A stretch of 6,963 bases of DNA from JAXGPP01 sp964436865 (lineage in GTDB: Bacteria; Planctomycetota; Planctomycetia; Pirellulales; Thermoguttaceae), in the NCBI GenBank assembly GCA_964436865.1, contig CAYTFK010000353.1, positions 1 through 6,963 on the forward strand, in the 5' to 3' direction. Of the stretch, positions 1 through 5,108 are shown piece by piece. The translations under genes were made by a program, and so were the position numbers. Below the pieces are notes generated by a model, which saw only the letters and a list, made by a program, of their open reading frames with translations, was not told the DNA's origin and searched no databases. The first letter of the stretch is position 1, and every line of letters begins with the position of its first letter.

Positions 1-32
1 AGATGGCCCGGCCAGCGAGCGGACCGCGTCCG

Positions 33-61
33 TTTACGCTGCCGACGGGGGGTGGTAAGAT
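33..61 (+). promoter_or_regulatory. Possible sigma70-type promoter upstream of ovoA
   Basis: TTTACG at 33-38 and TAAGAT at 56-61 are 17 bases apart. Each hexamer matches the consensus at 4 of 6 positions. Transcription would begin near 68, leaving a leader of about 113 bases before the ovoA start at 181. The rest of 1-180 shows no convincing gene, repeat or riboswitch. In GC-rich DNA a match of this quality can arise by chance, so this is only a candidate. Confidence 0.25.
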
Positions 62-180
62 TGGCGACGGATGTGGAGCCCACCGGGCTGCCGTGCAGGC
101 GGGTATGGGCACTTCCGGTCGACCTTGCGGGCAGGCCCCGTGGCTCGCTCGGAACAATGACGTCGTCAAGGTTGCATGCC

Positions 181-2295
181 ATGGAACTGAGAAACACGCG
201 AACGATTATTCTCAATCAGGGTAGTGCGGATCAGAAGCGCGAGGAAATTCGGCAGTATTTCCACGCGACGTACAGTCTGGACGAGCAACTGTACGAGACC
301 GTGGCGGAGGAAAGAGCCTTCTACTTGCGGCCGGAACCGTTGCGACACCCGTTGATTTTCTACCTCGGCCACACGGCCGCCTTCTACATCAACAAGCTCA
401 TCGCGGCGAGGATCACCAACCAGCGGATCAACCCCCGATTCGAGTCGATGTTCGCGGTGGGGGTGGACGAGATGTCCTGGGATGATCTGAACGATGCGCA
501 CTACGACTGGCCGGCGCTGGCGGAAGTGAAGGCGTACCGCGACACCGTGCGCGCGGTGGTGGACGAGAAGATCCGGACCATGCCCCTGACGATGCCCATC
601 CACTGGGACAATCCGTTCTGGGTGATCCTGATGGGCATCGAGCACCAGAGAATTCATCTGGAGACGTCGTCGGTCATCATTCGGCGGCTTCCGATCGACA
701 TGGTCAGACAGCTGCCGATGTGGGAGATCTGCCCGGAAACGGGCGAGGCGCCGCGGAACGAACTGGTGCCGGTGGCCGGAGGTCGCGTGGTTCTGGGCAA
801 AGCGAAGGACCATCCGCTTTACGGCTGGGACAACGAATACGGACGCCAGGAAACCGATGTCTGGGATTTCTCGGCCAGCCGCTTTCTGGTTTCCAACCAG
901 GAGTACTTGAGCTTCGTCGAAGACCGCGGCTATGAACAAGAGGCCTGCTGGACTCCGGAAGGCTGGAAATGGGTCGGTTTCTCACGGGCCCGACATCCGC
1001 TGTTCTGGGTAGAATCGCCCGGCGGCTACCGTTTGCGGACGATGGCCCGGATCATCGACATGCCGTGGGACTGGCCGGTTGAGGTGAACTACCTGGAGGC
1101 CAAGGCGTTCTGCAACTGGATGGCGCGCCGGAGCGGAAAGCCGATCCGACTGCCGACGGAGGCCGAGTGGTACCGGCTGCGCGACCTGCACGAGATTCCG
1201 GACCAACCCTACTGGGACAAGGCGCCGGGGAACATCAACCTGGAGCATTGGGCATCGTCCTGCCCGGTCAACCGATTCCGGTTCGGTGAGTTCTTCGACA
1301 TCATCGGGAACGTATGGCAGTGGACGGAGACGCCGATCACGGGCTTCGACGGTTTTGAGGTCCATCCTTGCTACGATGATTTTTCGACTCCGACATTTGA
1401 CACGCAGCACAACTTGATCAAGGGCGGATCGTGGATCTCGACGGGCAACGAGGCCACCCGGGATTCGCGCTACGCCTTCCGGCGGCATTTCTTTCAGCAT
1501 GCCGGCCTGCGTTACGTGCAGTCGGAGCAGCCGCTCGTGATGCCGGAAGCGATGTACGAGACGGATGCCGCCGTATCGCAGTACTGCGAATTCCATTACG
1601 GCAGGACATACTTCGACGTCGCCAATTTCCCCGCGCGCTGTGCGGAAATCTGCCGCCGTTACGCGCAGGGGCGTCGCCGCGGGTTGGCCCTCGACCTGGG
1701 CTGCGCGGTGGGGCGAGCCTCGTTCGAGCTGGCCAAGGAATTCGACCGGGTCACGGGTATCGACTTCTCGGCCCGGTTCATCCGCGTCGCGTTGCAGTTG
1801 AAGGAAAAGGGCGTGGCGCACTACGAACTGGTCGAGGAGGGGGAGGTCGTCTCCTACCACGAGGCCCGTTTGTCCGAACTCGGACTCGACGCCGTGGCGG
1901 GCCGGGTCGAGTTTTTCCAAGGCGACGCGACGAACCTGAAGCCGCAGTTCACCGGCTACGATCTGATTTTGGCCGCGAATCTGATCGATCGGTTGAACGA
2001 CCCCCGGCGATTCGTGGAGACGATTCACGAACGGCTGAATCCGGGGGGTGTGCTGGTGATTGCTTCGCCCTACACCTGGCTGGAGGAATTCACGAAGAAA
2101 GAAAACTGGCTGGGCGGTTTTCGACAGGCGGGCGAACCGCGTTGGACGCTGGACACGCTCCGCGAGCTGTTGAGTCCGCATTTCAGGATGCTGGATGAAC
2201 CGCAGGAAGTGGAGTTCGTCATCCGCGAGACGCGGCGGAAGTTTCAGCACACGCGCTCGGAAGTAACGGCCTGGGAGCGGAAGAAGCCCTCTTAA
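181..2295 (+). CDS. ovoA: OvoA: 5-histidylcysteine sulfoxide synthase with C-terminal mercaptohistidine N-methyltransferase domain
   Basis: This cytoplasmic non-heme iron enzyme catalyses the first step of ovothiol synthesis: O2-dependent joining of cysteine to C5 of histidine to give the sulfoxide. Its C-terminal domain should later N-methylate 5-mercaptohistidine with SAM. The protein is 704 residues, usual for full-length OvoA. Residues 1-180 form the DinB-like domain with the likely iron ligands H64 (YLGHTAAF) and H155/H159 in the H-x3-H-x-E motif EHQRIHLE. Residues about 190-446 form the FGE-sulfatase-like domain, with GGSWISTGNEATRDSRY and ending near GLRYV. Residues about 455-700 are a class I methyltransferase with motif I LDLGCAVGR at 504-512. 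I chose the ATG at 181 because AAGG (168-171) lies 9 bases upstream and the family's N-terminal homology begins here (RTIILNQG, then KREEIRQYFHATY). The frame stays open back to a GTG at 52 and an ATG at 157, but those extra residues look non-conserved. No ovoB lyase gene is visible nearby. The family assignment is firm; activity is inferred. Confidence 0.96.
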   Translation: MELRNTRTIILNQGSADQKREEIRQYFHATYSLDEQLYETVAEERAFYLRPEPLRHPLIFYLGHTAAFYINKLIAARITNQRINPRFESMFAVGVDEMSWDDLNDAHYDWPALAEVKAYRDTVRAVVDEKIRTMPLTMPIHWDNPFWVILMGIEHQRIHLETSSVIIRRLPIDMVRQLPMWEICPETGEAPRNELVPVAGGRVVLGKAKDHPLYGWDNEYGRQETDVWDFSASRFLVSNQEYLSFVEDRGYEQEACWTPEGWKWVGFSRARHPLFWVESPGGYRLRTMARIIDMPWDWPVEVNYLEAKAFCNWMARRSGKPIRLPTEAEWYRLRDLHEIPDQPYWDKAPGNINLEHWASSCPVNRFRFGEFFDIIGNVWQWTETPITGFDGFEVHPCYDDFSTPTFDTQHNLIKGGSWISTGNEATRDSRYAFRRHFFQHAGLRYVQSEQPLVMPEAMYETDAAVSQYCEFHYGRTYFDVANFPARCAEICRRYAQGRRRGLALDLGCAVGRASFELAKEFDRVTGIDFSARFIRVALQLKEKGVAHYELVEEGEVVSYHEARLSELGLDAVAGRVEFFQGDATNLKPQFTGYDLILAANLIDRLNDPRRFVETIHERLNPGGVLVIASPYTWLEEFTKKENWLGGFRQAGEPRWTLDTLRELLSPHFRMLDEPQEVEFVIRETRRKFQHTRSEVTAWERKKPS

Positions 2296-2305
2296 CGAGG
2301 CCTGC

Positions 2306-2323
2306 GGCCGCGCCATCGCGGCC
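2306..2323 (+). other. GC-only hairpin just after ovoA
   Basis: GGCCGCG (2306-2312) and CGCGGCC (2317-2323) form a perfect 7-bp stem with a 4-base loop CCAT, 10 bases after the ovoA stop. No T-run follows (the next bases are CGGTTCAGAC), so it does not look like an intrinsic terminator. It could protect the 3' end of an ovoA message, attenuate read-through into the next gene, or be chance in GC-rich DNA. The rest of the 114-base gap shows no clear promoter. Confidence 0.3.
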
Positions 2324-2409
2324 CGGTTCAGACAGCCACGCCACACGGATGCGCGGCTCGCGAGCGTTTCCTACGGACGAAGACTGCAACGGTCGGCGGC
2401 GAGGTTCGG

Positions 2410-3501
2410 ATGGCGGGAGAATCAGGCAAGCTCAACCGTTGGCGGGGCGCCCTGTGGGGGATGTTCGTGGGCGATGCGCTGGCGATGCCGGTCCACTGGT
2501 ACTACGACGCAGCGGCGCTAAAACGGGATTTCGGCATCGTCCGCGATTTCCAATCGCCACGCCCCTCGCATCCCAATTCGATCATGTCGTTGGCCAGCAC
2601 AGGGAGCGCCGGACGCGGTTCCCAAGAAGGCGAAGTCGTCGGCAGCGTCATTCTGCACGGCAAGAAGCACCTCTGGGGCCAACCCAACAGGCACTACCAC
2701 GAGGGCCTGCAAGGCGGGGACAACACGCTGAACCTGCTGTGCGTTCGCGTGCTGCTGCGGTCGATGAACAAGACGGGGCGCTACGATGCAGGTGACTTTC
2801 TGCGCGAGTACGTCGCCTTCATGACCACCCCGGACAGCCATCGGGACACGTACGCCGAGTCGTACCATCGCGCGTTTTTTGCCAACTATGCACGGGGAGT
2901 CCCGCCGGAACGCTGTGCAGGAGCAGAGAACCATGACACCGCTTCGATCGGTGGTTTGGTCGGGCTGCCCCCGGTGATCATGGCGTCGTTGCGGGAGAAC
3001 GATCCGGCCGCAGTCGAGCGCACGCTGCTGGAGCACTTGCGATTGACCCATCTTTCCGAAAAACTCGAACGATACGCTCTGGCGCTGGGCCGACTGTTGT
3101 CCAGGTTGTTGCAGGACCGCGCGCCCCGGATCGGGCCGCTGGTATGCGACGTCGCCGACAGGTTCGGTATTCCGGCGGCGAAGGTGGTCGAGCAAGTAAA
3201 TCGAGATCGACTTTCCGACCTACACGTCATCGGCGGTCTGCTGAGTCCGGCCTGTTACATCGAGCATTCCTTTCCAGCCGTGTTGTACCTGGCCGCACGC
3301 TACCCGGACGATTTTGAGGCGGCCCAGGTCGCGAACACGAACGTGGGCGGCGACAACTGCCACCGCGGTGCGGTCTTGGGCGCGCTGATGGGGGCGGCGC
3401 TGGGTTACGAGGCGATTCCCGAGCGTTGGATCAATGGATTGCGCAGCCGCGCAGAACTGGAGCAGGAAATCGAGACCTTTCTTGCCAAGTGCCAACCATG
3501 A
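2410..3501 (+). CDS. ADP-ribosylglycohydrolase (DraG/ARH) fold protein with altered metal motifs
   Basis: This 363-residue protein belongs to the ADP-ribosylglycohydrolase superfamily, whose members remove ADP-ribose from proteins or small molecules using two Mg2+ ions, and which also contains non-enzymatic relatives such as J1-crystallins. No signal peptide is seen, so it is likely cytoplasmic. Family landmarks appear in order: GDALAMP at 21-27, GGDNTLN at 102-108 where S/T-D-D-T is usual, HDTASIGG at 175-182, and GGDNCHRGAVLGALMGA at 313-329 where GGDTDT is usual. Asp104 and Asp315 are kept, but the paired aspartates of the canonical motifs read Asn105 and Cys317, and His318 replaces Thr. 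Metal binding and substrate are therefore uncertain. The motifs stay intact within an otherwise well-conserved helical protein, which suggests a distinct subfamily rather than decay. The ATG at 2410 has GAGG at 2401-2404. The gene follows ovoA by 114 bases and overlaps the next gene by ATGA. Superfamily membership is confident; function is unknown. Confidence 0.88.
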   Translation: MAGESGKLNRWRGALWGMFVGDALAMPVHWYYDAAALKRDFGIVRDFQSPRPSHPNSIMSLASTGSAGRGSQEGEVVGSVILHGKKHLWGQPNRHYHEGLQGGDNTLNLLCVRVLLRSMNKTGRYDAGDFLREYVAFMTTPDSHRDTYAESYHRAFFANYARGVPPERCAGAENHDTASIGGLVGLPPVIMASLRENDPAAVERTLLEHLRLTHLSEKLERYALALGRLLSRLLQDRAPRIGPLVCDVADRFGIPAAKVVEQVNRDRLSDLHVIGGLLSPACYIEHSFPAVLYLAARYPDDFEAAQVANTNVGGDNCHRGAVLGALMGAALGYEAIPERWINGLRSRAELEQEIETFLAKCQP

Positions 3502-3938
3502 CCGCGAACAACTTCCGTTCGGCTCCGCTGTGGATGCGTTGGCTCCTGTGGGCGGCGGCCGTCTACAACCTGACGTGGGGAGCGGGCGTGATTCTCTTCC
3601 CGACCTTGCCTTTCGAGTGGGCGGGAATGGAGCCGCCGAACTACCCGAGCCTGTGGCAGTGCATTGGCATGATCGTGGGGGTGTACGGAGTTGGATACGG
3701 CATTGCCGCTTCCGATCCACTCCGCCATTGGCCGATCGTGCTGGTCGGCCTTCTGGGGAAGATCTTCGGTCCCGTGGGCTTCGTGTGGGCTGCCTGGCGG
3801 GGCGAGTTGCCGTGGATCGCCGGGCTGACCATCGTGACCAACGACCTGGTATGGTGGTTGCCATTCGGGCTCATCGTCTGGCATGCCTGGCGGGACGAGC
3901 GATCGTCGTCAAAAGAAAAGCAGGAACGGCCTCGCTGA
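3498..3938 (+). CDS. Small four-helix integral membrane protein of unknown function
   Basis: This 146-residue inner-membrane protein has four hydrophobic segments at about 14-35, 52-71, 78-99 and 105-131, and a charged tail (RDERSSSKEKQERPR). Motifs that look conserved lie in and between the helices: NYPSLWQCIGMIVGVYG (48-64), DPLRHWPIVLVG (73-84), GKIFGPVGF (87-95) and TNDLVWWLPF (114-123). I recall similar proteins from planctomycetes and Bacteroidetes, sometimes labelled 'alkyl hydroperoxide reductase'. That label has no support here: there is no thioredoxin fold and no peroxidatic Cys motif, and the only cysteine (C55) lies in a helix. I chose the ATG at 3498 because it overlaps the upstream stop as ATGA and begins just before the first helix. 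No Shine-Dalgarno sequence is visible, so translation probably restarts after the upstream gene. That coupling ties it to the ADP-ribosylglycohydrolase-like protein. It could be a transporter component, a sensor or a redox-linked membrane factor. Confidence 0.85.
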   Translation: MTANNFRSAPLWMRWLLWAAAVYNLTWGAGVILFPTLPFEWAGMEPPNYPSLWQCIGMIVGVYGVGYGIAASDPLRHWPIVLVGLLGKIFGPVGFVWAAWRGELPWIAGLTIVTNDLVWWLPFGLIVWHAWRDERSSSKEKQERPR

Positions 3939-3943
3939 AGGTG
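3937..3943 (+). promoter_or_regulatory. Ribosome binding site overlapping the preceding stop codon
   Basis: GAAGGTG at 3937-3943 lies 4 bases before the ATG at 3948 and shares bases with the TGA at 3936-3938. Ribosomes ending the upstream gene would sit on this site, so the two membrane proteins are probably translated together. It also fixes the start of the downstream gene. Confidence 0.55.
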
Positions 3944-3947
3944 CGTT

Positions 3948-4379
3948 ATGTTCGACGTCCTGTTGCTGACGCATGCCGCAGCGACTCTCTTCCTGGTGGG
4001 CTTGATCTGGTTCGTCCAGATCGTTCACTACCCGCTCATGGCACGAGTGCCGGTGAGCGAGTTTGCGGCATACGAACACGAGCACCAGAATCGGACCACA
4101 TTCGTGGTGGCGCCGACGATGCTGATCGAAGTCCTCACGGCGGCAATGCTGCTCGTCGTCATGCCGCGGGGTTCGGGCCGCCTTCTGCCGGCGATCGGAA
4201 TAGTGCTGTTGGCGGTCATCTGGCTGTCGACGTTCCTGGTTCAAGTGCCCCTGCACGCGCGGCTCAAGGCCGGCTTTGATGCCGTGGCTCACCGTCGGCT
4301 GGTCGTCTCGAACTGGCTGCGCACGCTGGCTTGGACGGGACGCGGGGTCCTGGTACTGGTCATGCTCCGAGCCGTTTAG
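3948..4379 (+). CDS. Four-helix membrane protein with spaced histidines, DUF1772-like
   Basis: This 143-residue integral membrane protein has hydrophobic segments at about 4-25, 51-72, 78-100 and 121-140. Histidines sit near membrane boundaries: H9, H27 (IVHYPL), H44 and H46 (YEHEHQNR), H103 (QVPLHARL) and H115. The pattern of P-L-x-x-x-L after helix 3, then SNWLRTLAWTGRG before helix 4, resembles DUF1772 / anthrone-oxygenase-like membrane proteins (pattern recall, not tested). The histidines could bind heme or a metal, but no known ligand motif proves it. The gene starts 9 bases after the preceding membrane protein with its own GAAGGTG site, and is the last gene of the ovoA unit. A weak stem, CGTCG (4382-4386) with CGACG (4396-4400), follows the stop without a T-run. 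The CDS call is firm because of helix periodicity and context; the function is unknown. Confidence 0.82.
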   Translation: MFDVLLLTHAAATLFLVGLIWFVQIVHYPLMARVPVSEFAAYEHEHQNRTTFVVAPTMLIEVLTAAMLLVVMPRGSGRLLPAIGIVLLAVIWLSTFLVQVPLHARLKAGFDAVAHRRLVVSNWLRTLAWTGRGVLVLVMLRAV

Positions 4380-4606
4380 GACGTCGGTTGGGCAGCGACG
4401 ATTACTCATCCCCTTGACACGGGTGAGTTTGGCGAGCGGCGTTTCAGTCGCCACGTGCGCCATGGCATGGCTGGAGACAACCACCCGACATTCGCCGCGT
4501 TGAATACAAGGACTTCCGACTCCTCATGTCGTGTGCCGGGCACTACGCTCGCGCCCCGGATCGGCCCGCTCGGCAGACAGCGGCACACGCCAGCCAGCGC
4601 CCAACC
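4380..4606 (+). other. Intergenic gap between the ovoA unit and the sulfatase remnant
   Basis: No convincing gene is seen here. Short open frames in this stretch lack a ribosome binding site and have arginine- and serine-rich, low-conservation-like translations. A weak 5-bp stem (4382-4386 with 4396-4400, 9-base loop) directly after the membrane protein stop may mark the 3' end of that transcript. A second short pairing, GGCGA (4431-4435) with TCGCC (4448-4452), is weaker. No tRNA, insertion sequence end or repeat array is recognised. Confidence 0.4.
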
Positions 4607-4636
4607 TTGACCCGCCTCCCGGCATCCCAGGATAAT
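4607..4636 (+). promoter_or_regulatory. Sigma70-type promoter of the sulfatase remnant
   Basis: TTGACC at 4607-4612 and GATAAT at 4631-4636 match the consensus at 5 of 6 positions each, with an 18-base spacer. This is the best promoter match I found in the window. Transcription would start near 4643, giving a leader of about 57 bases before the ATG at 4700. With the sulfatase gene broken, this promoter would mainly serve the GH2 gene that follows on the same strand. Confidence 0.55.
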
Positions 4637-4684
4637 CAACGGCGGACGTGCGGAGAGAACGTGAGAGACATGCATACCCGGCCG

Positions 4685-4691
4685 AGAGGAG
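4685..4691 (+). promoter_or_regulatory. Ribosome binding site of the sulfatase remnant
   Basis: AGAGGAG at 4685-4691 lies 8 bases before the ATG at 4700. It selects that start over the in-frame ATG at 4670, because the protein from 4700 begins directly with a signal peptide (MKQNLSPIVLTVLLLAPVAA). Confidence 0.6.
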
Positions 4692-4699
4692 CCATCCAG

Positions 4700-4981
4700 A
4701 TGAAACAGAACTTGAGCCCCATCGTTCTCACCGTCCTCCTGCTGGCGCCGGTGGCTGCCGCGGAGCACCCCGCTTTGGCGGAAAAGCCCAACGTGGTGCT
4801 GATTGTCTGCGATGACCTGAATGACTTCGTCGGGCATCTCGGCGGGCACCCGCAGGCGCGCACGCCGCACATGGACGCGCTGGCGCAGAGCGGCGTCTCG
4901 TTCCGTCTCGCCTACTGCCAGGATCCGATCTGCGCGCCGTCGCGAGCCAGTCTCTTCACGGGCATCTATCCTTCTTCATGA
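4700..4981 (+). pseudogene. Truncated secreted sulfatase (N-terminal 93 residues only)
   Basis: The reading frame encodes the start of a type I (formylglycine) sulfatase, which would hydrolyse sulfate esters, probably on polysaccharides, outside the cytoplasm. Residues 1-21 are a signal peptide. NVVLIVCDDLND carries the Asp38-Asp39 metal ligands. TPHMDALAQSGVSF is the usual sulfatase N-terminal element. C78 in CAPSRASLFTG is the C-x-P-S-R site converted to formylglycine. The frame then stops at 4979-4981, just after GIYPSS. Intact sulfatases usually run about 450-550 residues, so more than three quarters of the protein is missing, including the remaining metal and substrate ligands. Promoter, ribosome site and signal peptide look healthy, which suggests a recent break. 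From about 4971 the DNA continues in another frame as the tail of a different protein or of a lost C-terminal region. A functional short peptide is possible but unlikely. Confidence 0.85.
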
Positions 4982-5091
4982 AGCACCCCGGCGCCGACGC
5001 CAATCACGATGGGGGCCTGTCGTGGCCGGAATACAAAGCTTACAAGGCCAAACTGGATGCCGAGAAAGCCAGGAAAGCTTCGCCGCAGTGA
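4972..5091 (+). pseudogene. 3' remnant of a gene ending in an EF-hand-like loop
   Basis: In the frame of 4972-5091 the DNA reads FFMKHPGADANHDG and then GLSWPEYKAYKAKLDAEK, ending at TGA 5089-5091. DANHDGGLSWPE fits an EF-hand calcium loop (D-x-N-x-D-G-x-L-x-x-x-E), and a charged, lysine-rich helix follows, as is common at the very end of secreted hydrolases in Planctomycetes and Verrucomicrobia. There is an internal ATG at 4978 but no Shine-Dalgarno sequence suited to it, and a 37-residue product would lack any catalytic part. I read it as the surviving 3' end of a larger gene fused to the sulfatase head by a deletion. It may be the end of the same sulfatase or of a neighbouring hydrolase; the short piece cannot decide. 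It ends 17 bases before the GH2 start. Confidence 0.65.
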
Positions 5092-5108
5092 CGGGAACTG
5101 GCCGAGCC

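Noticed and set aside
3..224. Small 73-codon open frame at the left edge
   Set aside because: It overlaps the ovoA start in another frame, has no ribosome binding site, and its translation has no recognisable feature.
750..1520. FGE-sulfatase-like domain read as the maturation enzyme for the nearby sulfatase
   Set aside because: The domain is part of an OvoA protein with an iron triad and methyltransferase. It uses the fold for sulfoxide synthesis, and adjacency to a sulfatase remnant is probably coincidence.
982..2346. Long antisense open frame of 454 codons opposite ovoA
   Set aside because: It mirrors the codon bias of a clearly identified gene, is rich in Arg, Pro and Val without domain motifs, and has no ribosome binding site.
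2518..3195. Antisense open frame of 225 codons opposite the ADP-ribosylglycohydrolase-like gene
   Set aside because: It is a by-product of GC-rich third codon positions in the real gene; no motifs or start signals were seen.
3434..4279. 281-codon + strand frame spanning both membrane protein genes
   Set aside because: It is a frame-shifted, arginine-rich shadow. The two membrane proteins in other frames have clear helices, motifs and start signals.
4414..4419. Perfect TTGACA hexamer as a promoter
   Set aside because: No -10-like hexamer occurs 16-18 bases downstream, where the sequence is GC-rich (around GAGCGGCGTTT).
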